From positions 1 to 64,000 of the forward strand of contig CALWBL010000004.1 in assembly GCA_944376065.1 (NCBI GenBank): a stretch of 64,000 bases of DNA. Reading direction: 5' to 3'. The position numbers and the translations under genes were made by a program. Each line of letters begins with the position of its first letter. Positions within the stretch are counted from its first letter, which is position 1. The notes beneath the pieces were generated by a model that searched no databases, was not told where the DNA came from, and was given only the letters and a program-made list of their open reading frames with translations. The DNA is from an uncultured Butyricicoccus sp. (lineage in GTDB: Bacteria; Bacillota; Clostridia; Oscillospirales; Butyricicoccaceae). Of this stretch, positions 8,420 through 17,862 are shown piece by piece.

Positions 8420-9544
8420 ATGGATCCAAATAATACGCAATATGATGATTACGATGATTATTATGATTCATCAGAACCGAAAAAAAAGGAAAACAAAGGT
8501 TGCGCTGGAACATTTATATATCTCATAACAATTTTGATTATTTCTATTGTTTTATCAGTTATAGCTATATTTGTTGCAAATGATGTTTTTGCGCTAGTAA
8601 AAGATGATGCAGAAATAATAATTGAAGTTCCAGAACATACAAAAATTTCAAAATTGGGCAGCACTCTTGATAAAGAAGGTGTAATTGAATATGGTCTGAT
8701 ATTTAAAATATTTTTATTGGTTACTGATAAAGATGGAGACGTGCTTGCAGGTTCATATAAACTGTCACCATCTATGGACTATGCACAGATAGCAAGAACT
8801 TTGCGCAACACAGATAAACAGGAAACGGTAACAGTAACAATTCCAGAAGGCTACACAATAGCCCAAATTAGAGATACACTTGTTGAAAATGGCGTTTGTA
8901 CAGCTGAGGCTCTTAATGAGGCACTTAATACCTACCCGTTTAAACACACATTTCTTCAATCTCAGTTACCTCCATCTCAAAATTGGCTTGAGGGATATCT
9001 TTTCCCAGATACCTATACTTTCTATAAAAACGGTGATGCTGTAAAAGATGTTGTAAATAAAATGCTTAATAATTTTGATAACCGTTTTGATGAAAATATT
9101 GTAAATGGAGCAAATGAATTAGGAATAACAATCGATGAGGCTGTTATAATTGCATCACTTATCGAAAGAGAGGCTAAGGTTCCAGAAGAATTCGCAATGA
9201 TTTCTGGAGTTATTCATAACCGCCTTAATAGTTCCAGTTTTCCTTATTTGGAAATAGATGCATCTTTGCTTTATGGCTTGGGCAGAACAAGCGGTGAGCT
9301 TACTAGAGTTGATTTGGAAACTGATACACCTTATAACACTTACTTGCATAAAGGATTGCCGCCAGGTCCAATTTGTAACCCTGGATATAATGCACTTTAT
9401 GCCGCAACCCACCCTGATGACCATGATTACTATTTCTATGTTGCTATGCCTGATGGTTCTCACTTGTTTGCATCAACTAATAGTAAACATGAACAAAACA
9501 AGGAAAAAGCGGCAGAGGCTTTTGCTGAAGCTGAAAATTCCTAG
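8420..9544 (+). CDS. mltG: Endolytic murein transglycosylase MltG
   Basis: Cuts nascent glycan strands at the outer face of the membrane and so sets glycan chain ends. The 374 residues start with an acidic cytoplasmic tail (DDYDDYYD), a basic stop and one membrane helix at about residues 31-54. A LysM-like region follows, then the YceG core with LEGYLFPDTYTF (catalytic Glu), ASLIEREAK, GVIHNRL and TPYNTY-KGLPPGPICNPG. AGGAGG is 7 bases before the ATG. In Bacillus the mltG gene (yrrL) sits between alaS and the yrrN/yrrO U32 genes; the same neighbours occur here in another order. Confidence 0.95.
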   Translation: MDPNNTQYDDYDDYYDSSEPKKKENKGCAGTFIYLITILIISIVLSVIAIFVANDVFALVKDDAEIIIEVPEHTKISKLGSTLDKEGVIEYGLIFKIFLLVTDKDGDVLAGSYKLSPSMDYAQIARTLRNTDKQETVTVTIPEGYTIAQIRDTLVENGVCTAEALNEALNTYPFKHTFLQSQLPPSQNWLEGYLFPDTYTFYKNGDAVKDVVNKMLNNFDNRFDENIVNGANELGITIDEAVIIASLIEREAKVPEEFAMISGVIHNRLNSSSFPYLEIDASLLYGLGRTSGELTRVDLETDTPYNTYLHKGLPPGPICNPGYNALYAATHPDDHDYYFYVAMPDGSHLFASTNSKHEQNKEKAAEAFAEAENS

Positions 9545-9555
9545 TCTTAATTCAT

Positions 9556-9585
9556 AAAGAACCTGTAAAATTTTGCAGGTTCTTT
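9556..9585 (+). terminator. Intrinsic terminator after mltG
   Basis: AAAGAACCTG pairs with CAGGTTCTTT around a 10-base loop, followed by a short T-rich tract. Confidence 0.75.
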
Positions 9586-9631
9586 AATTTGTTAATTATA
9601 ATAATATATATATTTAGAATGGAGAATAAAA

Positions 9632-10846
9632 ATGTTTAAACCCGAAATTTTATCACCAGCTGGTGATTTTGAAAAAATGCGTTTTGCTATCGCTTATGGT
9701 GCAGATGCTGTTTATATGGCTGGTAAATCATTTGGCATGAGAGCTGCTGCTGGTAATTTTGATAATGAAGGTATGAAAAAAGCCATTGAATATGCTCACA
9801 GTCATGGTGTAAAATGCTATATCACAGCAAATATTATACCTACAAATGAAGATATTAGGCAAATGCCTGAATATTTTGAACAATTACAAGATGCTAAGGC
9901 TGATGCAATTATTGTTGCTGATGTTGGCACTATATCAATAGCTAAAAAATATGCCCCAAAAGTGCCATTACATATTAGTACACAGACCAGTATTTTAAAC
10001 TATGAGGCTGCAAACTATTGGGCAGAGCAGGGGGCAGAGAGAATTGTGCTTGCTCGTGAGCTTAGTCTGGATGATATTAAAGAAATACGTGAAAGAACAC
10101 CTAAGGAACTGGAAATTGAGGCTTTTGTTCATGGTGCAATGTGTATTTCTTATTCTGGTCGTTGCCTAATTTCTCAATATTTAACTGGACGTGATGCAAA
10201 CCATGGAGCTTGTGCACAACCTTGCCGCTGGAAATACAGTCTTGTAGAAGAAAAACGTCCTAATGAATATTTCCCAATTGTAGAAGGTGAGGGCGGAACA
10301 TATCTTTATAATTCAAAAGATATGTGTATGATTGACCATATTCCAGAGCTTGTTAATGCTGGTATTACATCTTTTAAAATTGAGGGTAGAAATAAAACTG
10401 CATATTATGCTGCTGGCATAACTTCCGCATATCGTCGTGCTGTCGATGCTTACTGTGAAAATCCTTCTGGTTTTACACTGCCACAAGATATTCATGATGA
10501 AATAAGCAAGGTAAGTCATAGAAATTATTACACTGGCTTTTATTTTGGTGACAAAGATGGTCAGTTTTACAAAGATAATCAATATATACGTGATTGGGAA
10601 GTTACTGGTATGCCATTTAAGATTGATGGCAATAAATCAACATTCACACTTAAAAACCGTTTCTATGCAGGTCAGGAGCTTGAGCTTGTTCAGCCTGGTA
10701 AAGCACCTTACAAATTCATTGCAAATGGAATAACAAATGAAAAAGGTGAGATTTGTGAAGTTTTCCCACACCCAGAAATGAAGTTTACAGTGGAGTTTCC
10801 ATTTGAAGTTGATGAGTTTGCTATTTTAAGACGTGAGAAAAATTGA
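9632..10846 (+). CDS. U32 family protein, TrhP (YrrO)-type tRNA hydroxylation protein
   Basis: A 404-residue U32 'peptidase' family protein. It has the family start PEILSPAGDFEKMRFAIAYG, ADAVYMAG, THISTQTS-type strand (PLHISTQTSI) and the signature EAFVHGAMCISYSGRCLIS around residues 166-184, then GACAQPCRW with cysteines thought to hold an iron-sulfur cluster or prephenate site. Gram-positive relatives next to mltG/alaS (YrrN/YrrO, TrhP1/P2) make 5-hydroxyuridine at position 34 of tRNAs; others were first called collagenase-like peptidases. I favour the tRNA role by sequence and neighbourhood. The alaS -35 box begins directly after its stop. Confidence 0.88.
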   Translation: MFKPEILSPAGDFEKMRFAIAYGADAVYMAGKSFGMRAAAGNFDNEGMKKAIEYAHSHGVKCYITANIIPTNEDIRQMPEYFEQLQDAKADAIIVADVGTISIAKKYAPKVPLHISTQTSILNYEAANYWAEQGAERIVLARELSLDDIKEIRERTPKELEIEAFVHGAMCISYSGRCLISQYLTGRDANHGACAQPCRWKYSLVEEKRPNEYFPIVEGEGGTYLYNSKDMCMIDHIPELVNAGITSFKIEGRNKTAYYAAGITSAYRRAVDAYCENPSGFTLPQDIHDEISKVSHRNYYTGFYFGDKDGQFYKDNQYIRDWEVTGMPFKIDGNKSTFTLKNRFYAGQELELVQPGKAPYKFIANGITNEKGEICEVFPHPEMKFTVEFPFEVDEFAILRREKN

Positions 10847-10874
10847 TTGACAGAAAAACAAAATATGCTATAAT
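10847..10874 (+). promoter_or_regulatory. Promoter of the alaS transcript
   Basis: Consensus TTGACA (10847-10852), 16-base spacer and TATAAT (10869-10874), starting at the base after the stop codon of the U32 gene. Confidence 0.85.
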
Positions 10875-10884
10875 TATATTGTGT

Positions 10885-11085
10885 TTTAGTATATGTTATC
10901 GGCTATGACGAAACGAGTGATAGTAAAGTAACCTAAAGAGAGAGGGAAATGGTGAAATCCCTTGGTCAAACGACTGTCGCAGCTACTTCTGAGCCTTCTG
11001 TGAATTAAGCAGAACGTATTCCTGCGTTATAGGAAACCTGAGATGCTATAAATTTATAGTAAATTAGGGTGGTACCGTGAACTTT
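10885..11085 (+). promoter_or_regulatory. T-box leader, alanine specific
   Basis: Transcript leader that senses uncharged tRNA. The antiterminator signature AGGGTGGTACCGTG is at 11066-11079, and a Stem I apical motif (AAATGGTGAAATCCC) lies near 10948-10963. On the descending side of Stem I the probable specifier is GCT (Ala) at 10982-10984, followed by A and then GAGCC, which pairs with the GGCT at the base of the stem near 10900. The downstream gene is alaS, which agrees with an alanine codon. It acts with the terminator that follows. Confidence 0.93.
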
Positions 11086-11130
11086 GCCTTCGCCCCTATG
11101 TTTTTAGGGTCGAAGGCTTAAATTTTATTT
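11086..11130 (+). terminator. T-box terminator hairpin before alaS
   Basis: GCCTTCGCCCCTA pairs with TAGGGTCGAAGGC, followed by a T-rich tract. Binding of uncharged tRNA-Ala to the preceding antiterminator should prevent it forming. Confidence 0.88.
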
Positions 11131-11147
11131 ATTGGAGGAATGAAAAC

Positions 11148-13793
11148 ATGCAGTATAGAGGCTTAAATGAGCTTCGTGAAATGTATCTCAAATTTTTTGA
11201 AAGCAAAAAACATTTGCGTTTACCAAGTTTTTCACTTGTTCCACAAAATGATGCTTCTTTGCTTTTGATTAACTCTGGTATGGCACCAATGAAACCATAT
11301 TTTAAGGGTGAAATTGAACCACCTTGCCGCAGAGTTACAACTTGTCAGAAGTGTATACGTACAGGTGATATCGAAAATGTAGGTAAAACCGCTCGTCATG
11401 GCACTTTCTTTGAAATGCTTGGTAATTTCTCTTTTGGTGATTACTTTAAGCGTGAGGCTATTGCTTGGAGTTGGGAATTTTTAACTTCCCCAGAGTGGGT
11501 TGGTATTGACCCAAATCTGCTTTATCCATCTATCTATGAAAATGATGATGAGGCTTTTGAAATCTGGAATAAAGAAATTGGTATTCCTGCTGAACGCATT
11601 TTCCGTTTTGGAAAGGCTGATAATTTCTGGGAGCATGGCTCAGGTCCATGTGGTCCATGCTCTGAAATTTACTTCGACCGCGGCGAACAGTTCGGCTGCG
11701 GAAAAGAAGGCTGTACAGTAGGTTGTGACTGTGACCGTTACATGGAAGTATGGAACAATGTATTTTCACAGTTTGATAATGATGGAAACGGCAATTATAC
11801 AGAGTTAGCTCAGAAAAATATCGACACAGGTATGGGTCTTGAGCGTTTGGCATGTGTTGTTCAAGGTGTAGGTTCTCTATTTGAAGTTGACACCGTCCGT
11901 AATATTATGAAACATATTGAAAGAATTGCTGGTGTTAAGTATCATCAAGATGAAAACACTGATATTTCTTTGCGTGTAATTACCGACCATATACGTTCCA
12001 CTGTAATGATGGTTTGTGATGGTGTTATTCCATCTAATGAAGGTCGTGGATATGTTCTTCGTCGTTTGCTTCGTCGTGCAGCTCGTCATGGTAAATTGCT
12101 TGGCATAAATCGCCCATTCTTAAAGGAAGTTTGCGATACTGTAATAGCTGAGAGTGGTGATGCATATCCAGAATTAAAGGAAAAAAGCGATTATATCCAT
12201 AAGGTTATTGAAATGGAGGAAGCTCGCTTTGATGCAACTATTGATGCTGGTTTATCTATTTTAAATGATATGATTGCTGCTGTTAAAGCAGACAATAAAA
12301 CCGAACTGCCAGCGGCTGATGCATTTAAACTTTATGACACATATGGCTTCCCAATCGACCTAACCCTTGAGATTATTGAAGAACAGGGTATGACAACCGA
12401 CCGTACTGGTTTTGACTCTCTTATGGACGAGCAACGTAACCGTGCAAGAGAGGACCGCAAAAAGATGGGTGACCTTGGTTGGGCTAGTGATGATTTAGGA
12501 CTTGATAAGTCAATTAAAACCCGTTTTGATGGCTACACGGTTTTTGAAGAAGATGCAAAAATTCTTGCACTTGTTGCCGGCGGAGAGCTTTTTGGCACTG
12601 CAACCAAGGGAGATAATGTAACCATTGTACTTGACCAAACTCCTTTTTATGCAGAATCTGGTGGACAGGTGCCCGACCATGGCACTTTGACTGGCAAAAA
12701 TGGTGCAACTGTTATTATTAAAGATGTTCAAAAAACTAAGGACGGAAAATATCTGCACACTGGCAAGGTAGAAGAAGGAACTATATCTGTTGACGATGTT
12801 GTACATGCTAAAATTGATATGGTTCGTCGACAAGCAGTTGCTCGTTCTCATACTGCAACACATCTGCTGCAAAAGGCACTACGCACTGTTTTAGGTACTC
12901 ATGTAGAACAGGCAGGTTCATATACTGATGCTGACCATGTTCGTTTTGATTTCACTCATTTCTCAGGTTTAACTGCTGAAGAGCTTGAAAAGGTTGAAAA
13001 CATTGTAAATGATGCAATTTTTGAAGGTTATGATGTAATAACTGAGGAAATGCCAATTGATGAGGCAAAAAAGCGTGGTGCGATGGCTCTGTTTGGCGAA
13101 AAATATGGTTCAACTGTTCGTGTTGTGCAGGCGGGTGATTTTTCTATTGAACTTTGTGGAGGTACTCATCTGAGCAATACTGCAAAAGCGGGTATATTCA
13201 AAATTGTAAGTGAAGCATCCGTTGCAGCAGGTGTAAGGCGTATTGAGGCTATAACTGGTAAGGGAGTATTAAACTTTATCAATGAAAAACAGCATACAAT
13301 TATTGAAACCGCTAAGGTATTGAAAACAACTCCAATCGAGCTTGTTCAAAAGGTAGAGCAAGTTATGAGTGATATACGTGAAATGAACAAAAATATGGAT
13401 AAGATGTCTGCAAAACTTGCAAATATGCAGCTTGTTGATTTGTTTAATCTATCTCATAATGTTAAGGGTGTAAATGTTGTTGCTGTTAAACTTGATGATG
13501 TAAGTGTTGAAACTATGCGTCAGATGGGTGACAATATCAAGCAAAAAGACCCTAAAATGGTTGCTGTACTTTCAAGCGTAAATGGTGACAAGGTTCAGTT
13601 CCTGTGCGTATGTGGTGCTGAAGCAGTTAAACTTGGTGCTCATGCTGGTAAAATTGTTAAGGCAACTGCTGCTATTTGTGGTGGCGGTGGCGGCGGTCGT
13701 CCAGATAACGCAACTGCAGGCGGTAAAAACCCATCTAAACTTGAGGAGGCTCTTGAGGCAGTAAATAATATTGTTGACGAGCAGATTGGCTAA
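11148..13793 (+). CDS. alaS: Alanyl-tRNA synthetase
   Basis: Charges tRNA-Ala in the cytoplasm. Full length at 881 residues: class II catalytic core from the start (GLNELREMYLKFFESK, TCQKCIRTGDIENVG, HGTFFEMLGNFSFGDYFK), tRNA-binding domain, editing domain with zinc-type HTATHLLQKAL near residue 566 and CGGTHLSNTAKAG near 669, then the C-Ala region with the glycine run GGGGGGRPDNATAGG. GGAGG is 8 bases before the ATG. Regulated by the T-box leader. Confidence 0.98.
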   Translation: MQYRGLNELREMYLKFFESKKHLRLPSFSLVPQNDASLLLINSGMAPMKPYFKGEIEPPCRRVTTCQKCIRTGDIENVGKTARHGTFFEMLGNFSFGDYFKREAIAWSWEFLTSPEWVGIDPNLLYPSIYENDDEAFEIWNKEIGIPAERIFRFGKADNFWEHGSGPCGPCSEIYFDRGEQFGCGKEGCTVGCDCDRYMEVWNNVFSQFDNDGNGNYTELAQKNIDTGMGLERLACVVQGVGSLFEVDTVRNIMKHIERIAGVKYHQDENTDISLRVITDHIRSTVMMVCDGVIPSNEGRGYVLRRLLRRAARHGKLLGINRPFLKEVCDTVIAESGDAYPELKEKSDYIHKVIEMEEARFDATIDAGLSILNDMIAAVKADNKTELPAADAFKLYDTYGFPIDLTLEIIEEQGMTTDRTGFDSLMDEQRNRAREDRKKMGDLGWASDDLGLDKSIKTRFDGYTVFEEDAKILALVAGGELFGTATKGDNVTIVLDQTPFYAESGGQVPDHGTLTGKNGATVIIKDVQKTKDGKYLHTGKVEEGTISVDDVVHAKIDMVRRQAVARSHTATHLLQKALRTVLGTHVEQAGSYTDADHVRFDFTHFSGLTAEELEKVENIVNDAIFEGYDVITEEMPIDEAKKRGAMALFGEKYGSTVRVVQAGDFSIELCGGTHLSNTAKAGIFKIVSEASVAAGVRRIEAITGKGVLNFINEKQHTIIETAKVLKTTPIELVQKVEQVMSDIREMNKNMDKMSAKLANMQLVDLFNLSHNVKGVNVVAVKLDDVSVETMRQMGDNIKQKDPKMVAVLSSVNGDKVQFLCVCGAEAVKLGAHAGKIVKATAAICGGGGGGRPDNATAGGKNPSKLEEALEAVNNIVDEQIG

Positions 13794-13817
13794 TTTTAAA
13801 CAGTGAGGTTTCGCTTT

Positions 13818-14156
13818 ATGAGTGATTGTATTTTCTGTAAAATAGCTGGTAAGGAAATCTCATCTAAACCAGTTTATGAAGATGATTTATGTTATGCGTT
13901 CTATGACCTTGAACCACAAGCGCCAACACATTTTCTTGTGATTCCAAAGAAACATATTGTTAGCGCGTTAGATATTAATGAAGAAAATGCATCTATAATC
14001 GGGCATTGTTATGCAGTTATTTCAAAAGTAGCTAAAGAAATGGATATCAAAAGCTATCGTGTGGTAACAAACTGTGGTGAGCAAGCAGGACAGACGGTAT
14101 TTCATTTACATTTCCATGTGCTTGCAGGCAGAGATATGACATGGCCTCCAGGCTGA
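13818..14156 (+). CDS. HIT family (HinT-like) purine nucleoside phosphoramidase
   Basis: A 112-residue histidine-triad protein that hydrolyses AMP-lysine-type phosphoramidates. It begins with CIFCKIAGKEI and ends with the triad region GQTVFHLHFHVLAGRDMTWPPG (HxHxH as HLHFH). I chose ATG 13818 with GAGG 10 bases upstream rather than the GTG at 13803. It lies 24 bases after alaS and probably shares its transcript. Confidence 0.95.
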   Translation: MSDCIFCKIAGKEISSKPVYEDDLCYAFYDLEPQAPTHFLVIPKKHIVSALDINEENASIIGHCYAVISKVAKEMDIKSYRVVTNCGEQAGQTVFHLHFHVLAGRDMTWPPG

Positions 14157-14236
14157 TAATTTGATTTTTAACAGGGGAATAGGGTTAAGTGCTCTTTCCC
14201 CTGTTTCTTCTTGTCGGAAAGGGGAGAGGGTATTGT

Positions 14237-16504
14237 ATGTATTGGTATTTTCCATTTTTAACTTTTTCTATATTTATAGGAATTTGGTGCGAAACACAAT
14301 ATACATTATTTAGAGAACAAAATTGGATTTTGCCACTTATCATAGTTTTATTTATTAGTTTATTTGTTATTATTAGATTACATAAAAGATTTGTTTTGTA
14401 TAATTCATTCTATTATATAAAATATATTTTACTTGGTCTTTGTATAGGAATATCATATTCTACAATTTATAATACATTTGTTCAAATTCCTATAACTATG
14501 TTAAATAATCAAAGAGCAGATGTATATGCAATTGTCACTGAATATCCGCAAGTTTATGAAAATAATCAGCGTGTAAGTCTTAAGATAGATGTTGAAAAAT
14601 CAAATTTAAATATGGAAATCCCGTATTTTTATACGCTTGCCTATCTACCATTGACAGATGAACCAATTGAACCAGCCGATATAGTAAAAACAAAACTATT
14701 TTTCTATATAGGCTCTGATGATGGAGGTTTTAATAGAGAAGAATATTATTCTAGCGAAAATTATCATATTTTATCAGAATGTGCATATAGACCAACATTT
14801 GAGGTTATAAAGGCTGATAAAGTCCCCATATTACTAAAACCTAAAATTTGGGCAAATGAACTTAAAACTATATTAGAAAATAATCTAAATCAGCAAAACG
14901 CAGGTTTTATGAATGGTTTGATTTTTGGAGATACCTCTGAGCTTTCAATATACATAAAACAAGATTTTCAAAAAGCTGGTTTGAGTCATGTACTTGCGGT
15001 TTCAGGAATGCACATAGGATTTATTGTTTTGCTATTTTTGACTCTTTTTGGCAAGCGCTTTGGAATGATTATTTCTTGTGTAGTACTTGTTTTCTTTGTT
15101 CCTATGACAGGAGCATCACCATCTGTTATTCGCGCAGTTATTATGTACTTTGTTTCAGTAGTTGGATTTTATATACGACGTGACAACAGTATGTTGCATT
15201 CACTTTGCTTTGCATTAGTTGCATTACTTATATATAATCCATATTCAGTTAAAAGTCTTAGCTTGCAACTATCATTTTTAGCAACTTTAGGTATAATTCT
15301 TTTCAATAAACCGTTACAAAACTTCTTATTACTTCCCTTTAAAAAGCTAAAAGAACATACACTATTCAGAGGTATAGCATATACTATAATTAGCGCATTA
15401 GGTTGCTCCATAAGCGCATGTATTTTTACATCTCCTGTATTGCTTTTGCAATTTGGCTATGTATCTGTTGCAGCTACACTAGCTAATATACTCACAGTGG
15501 GAGTGTTTTCGGTTTTATTTATTTCTGGACTGTTGCTTTGTGTTCTAAGTAAAATTTCATTTATAGCAAATGTGCTGATTATGATTATAAATATATTAAG
15601 TGAATATGTTTTTTATATAGCAGATTTGACTGGAAATATATCAGGTTTTCTGATATACTGGGACGACGCAAAAATAAAAATTTTAATTGTGATTTTTTAT
15701 ATATTTATGGTTCTATGGTGCATATTTAGAAAACATCTTCGCTATTATATAGGTATTATTGTAACAACAGTTATAATAGCTTTAACTGTTTATATAAATA
15801 CTGATATTGAAAATAATAAATATGAAGTTAAACTTTTTGATGATGGTGGACAAACAATAGCTATTTCATCAATGCGTAATCAGTTCGCTGTTATAGATTG
15901 TGCAGGAACAAATTCTCAAAATGCTGCTGAGAGTGTGCTTTCATATATGGATTGGTATAATTATAAAAATATTGATTTGCTTATAATAACTTCTCTTGAT
16001 AATGGTCATGCAAAATCAGTACCAGAGCTGCTTAAAAACACTAATGTAAAAAGATGTATACTTCCTAATAGTTATATGGAAAGCGATATTGCTCAGGAAA
16101 TTTTAGGTATATTAAAGGAACAGAATATAACGACTGTTTATTGGACAGAAACAGGAGAGAATATTATTCAGCCTAAATCATTAGGTATAAATATTATTGG
16201 TGGGGTAGATAGAAAACTAGGTGTGCGAATGAAAAATGGAAATATTGATTTGCTTACAATGCATAGCTTCACACCTAAAATGCTAAGTGAGTTATTAAAT
16301 GTTCAAAATATATATTGTAAAGGTGTTATACTTTCTGATTCTTTTATTGGCGGCGATGAAAGAATATCAGAAGTGTTAAATACCTTACATCCATATAAAA
16401 TCTATATCCCTACCTCGTTTTCTGAAGATAATTATATAGAAAATATAGAATATCAAACAACTAAGAAACACGGAGATTTAACATTTACAACAACAGTAAA
16501 TTAG
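14237..16504 (+). CDS. comEC: ComEC/Rec2 competence channel protein with inactive-looking MBL domain
   Basis: Polytopic membrane protein of DNA uptake. About 755 residues: N-terminal DUF4131 region with membrane segments, a soluble OB-like part, the competence core with GLIFGDTSEL, GLSHVLAVSGMHIGF and MTGASPSVIRAVIMY, many helices to about residue 520, then a C-terminal metallo-beta-lactamase-like domain. In active ComECs that domain has DVGQGD and a HxHxDH metal site; here the equivalents are FDDGGQT and TSLDNGHAKS, with only the last His left. ATG 14237 has GGAGAGGG 7 bases upstream; an ATG at 14189 is less likely. holA follows 11 bases later, the usual order. Confidence 0.92.
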   Translation: MYWYFPFLTFSIFIGIWCETQYTLFREQNWILPLIIVLFISLFVIIRLHKRFVLYNSFYYIKYILLGLCIGISYSTIYNTFVQIPITMLNNQRADVYAIVTEYPQVYENNQRVSLKIDVEKSNLNMEIPYFYTLAYLPLTDEPIEPADIVKTKLFFYIGSDDGGFNREEYYSSENYHILSECAYRPTFEVIKADKVPILLKPKIWANELKTILENNLNQQNAGFMNGLIFGDTSELSIYIKQDFQKAGLSHVLAVSGMHIGFIVLLFLTLFGKRFGMIISCVVLVFFVPMTGASPSVIRAVIMYFVSVVGFYIRRDNSMLHSLCFALVALLIYNPYSVKSLSLQLSFLATLGIILFNKPLQNFLLLPFKKLKEHTLFRGIAYTIISALGCSISACIFTSPVLLLQFGYVSVAATLANILTVGVFSVLFISGLLLCVLSKISFIANVLIMIINILSEYVFYIADLTGNISGFLIYWDDAKIKILIVIFYIFMVLWCIFRKHLRYYIGIIVTTVIIALTVYINTDIENNKYEVKLFDDGGQTIAISSMRNQFAVIDCAGTNSQNAAESVLSYMDWYNYKNIDLLIITSLDNGHAKSVPELLKNTNVKRCILPNSYMESDIAQEILGILKEQNITTVYWTETGENIIQPKSLGINIIGGVDRKLGVRMKNGNIDLLTMHSFTPKMLSELLNVQNIYCKGVILSDSFIGGDERISEVLNTLHPYKIYIPTSFSEDNYIENIEYQTTKKHGDLTFTTTVN

Positions 16505-16515
16505 GGAGGTGTATC

Positions 16516-17550
16516 ATGGCAGCAAGAAAAGATAATAACAGCTATAAACAAATACAACTGGATTTACAATTTAAAAGCTATCAAAAACTCTATATATTTT
16601 ATGGTGAAGAAGATTATCTTAAAGAAAAATATCTTAAAAGGCTTAAAAAAGCTATTGTAGACGAAACATTTGCTGAGTTTAATCTTATAGAATTTGAAGG
16701 TAAAGGGCTTAATGAAGAAATGCTAATCGAGGCAATAGAAGGCTATCCTGCATTTGCTGAACGCAAAATGATAATTATAAAAGATTTGGATATTTATAAA
16801 CCACCTTCAAGTTTACAAGAGACTTTGCCAACTATACTTTCTGATTTGCCAGATTATATATGCCTTGTATTTTATTATGACACTATAGAGTATAAGCCTG
16901 ATAAGCGAACTAAGTTATATGGAATAATAAATAAAATTGCAAGCGTCAACGAATTTGGACGCATGAGCGAAAATGAACTGATTACGTTAATAAGTAAATA
17001 TGTCAGAAATGCAGGTAAAGAAATCAGCAAGGAAACATGTCAATATTTGTTGTTTCTATGTGGCAATTCAATTACCAACCTTCTAACAGAAATAGATAAA
17101 GCAATTTCTCACAGCACATTGACAGAAATAAAAAAATATAACATTGAATCTGTTTGCACAAGAACACTTGATGCTGTTGTATTTGATTTAACAGACTATA
17201 TATCTGTTAAAAAGTTTGATAAAGCTATTTCTGTTTTGAATGATCTTATCGCACAAAAGAATACAGAGGTTATGTTGTTTTCCGCTGTGCAACGTCATAT
17301 ACAAAGAATGTATGCAGCAAAGCTATTTATGCAAACACCAGACTCAAACTCAAAGGAACTTATGAGGCTTATAGGCACAGGCTCAAGTTTCTATGCAAAT
17401 AAAATACAAGATATGACAAGGCGTATATCAACAGAGTGGCTGAGAAAATCAATAAAAATCTGTGGAGAAACTGATATAGCACTTAAAAGCAGCGTGGCAG
17501 ATAAAGTAAAAATCATTGAAATTGCTCTGCTTCAAATGTCATCAATTTAA
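16516..17550 (+). CDS. holA: DNA polymerase III subunit delta
   Basis: Clamp-loader subunit that opens the beta sliding clamp. The 344 residues contain KLYIFYGEEDYLKEKYLKR at the start, FNLIEFEGKGLNEEMLIEA, ERKMIIIKDLD, and the C-terminal collar part with ISVKKFDKAISVLNDLIAQ and SAVQRHIQRMYAAKLF. Length and order fit HolA. GGGAGG is 7 bases before the ATG. It follows comEC, as in many Firmicutes; rpsT, often next, is not present here. Confidence 0.93.
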   Translation: MAARKDNNSYKQIQLDLQFKSYQKLYIFYGEEDYLKEKYLKRLKKAIVDETFAEFNLIEFEGKGLNEEMLIEAIEGYPAFAERKMIIIKDLDIYKPPSSLQETLPTILSDLPDYICLVFYYDTIEYKPDKRTKLYGIINKIASVNEFGRMSENELITLISKYVRNAGKEISKETCQYLLFLCGNSITNLLTEIDKAISHSTLTEIKKYNIESVCTRTLDAVVFDLTDYISVKKFDKAISVLNDLIAQKNTEVMLFSAVQRHIQRMYAAKLFMQTPDSNSKELMRLIGTGSSFYANKIQDMTRRISTEWLRKSIKICGETDIALKSSVADKVKIIEIALLQMSSI

Positions 17551-17590
17551 AAGAGAACGCAGTTTCTAAGAGGAAGCTAAAATGAATTGC

Positions 17591-17619
17591 TGGACAGTCT
17601 CAAATAGGTATGGTATACT
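17591..17619 (+). promoter_or_regulatory. Promoter of the rtcB transcript
   Basis: TGGACA (17591-17596), a 17-base spacer and TATACT (17614-17619) make a good sigma-A promoter 244 bases before the rtcB start. It implies a long untranslated leader. Confidence 0.55.
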
Positions 17620-17625
17620 TGGCAT

Positions 17626-17862
17626 AACCTGGATACAGATGGCTAGTTTTGTTCCTTGTTACATCGCAAAACGCAAATAGCTATTCTAGTGTTCCGCTCC
17701 TTTGGCCGTATCAAAAGCACAATAATTACCATCAAGGTCGAGCTAGGACTTGCTATGCTGCTCTCATATCTGAAGTGGGTGCAGAGCCAACACTGTGCTG
17801 ATATTACAAAATGATATTATGGGGAGATGTCCCATATAAGCAATAAGAACTGTGAGGAAAAC
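17626..17862 (+). other. Long, structured rtcB leader or small RNA candidate
   Basis: About 237 bases without a convincing gene between the predicted start site and the rtcB ATG. Visible pairing: GGCTA-GTTTTG (17641-17651) with CAAAAC-gcaaa-TAGCT (about 17667-17683), a stem with an inner bulge. Just before it, overlapping the promoter, AGGTATG pairs with CATAACCT. I recognise no known riboswitch, T-box or tRNA-like domain. A 50-codon open frame crosses it but has no start or ribosome site. It may be a regulatory leader, or an RNA that RtcB acts on. Confidence 0.35.

Noticed and set aside
17730..17760. A possible tRNA-like T-arm in the rtcB leader (GGTCGAGCTAGG)
   Set aside because: No acceptor, D or anticodon arm can be fitted around it.
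17653..17814. A roughly 50-codon open frame in the rtcB leader (contains IKVELGLAMLLSYLKW)
   Set aside because: It starts without a usable ATG or ribosome site, matches nothing I recognise, and its length is within chance expectation.
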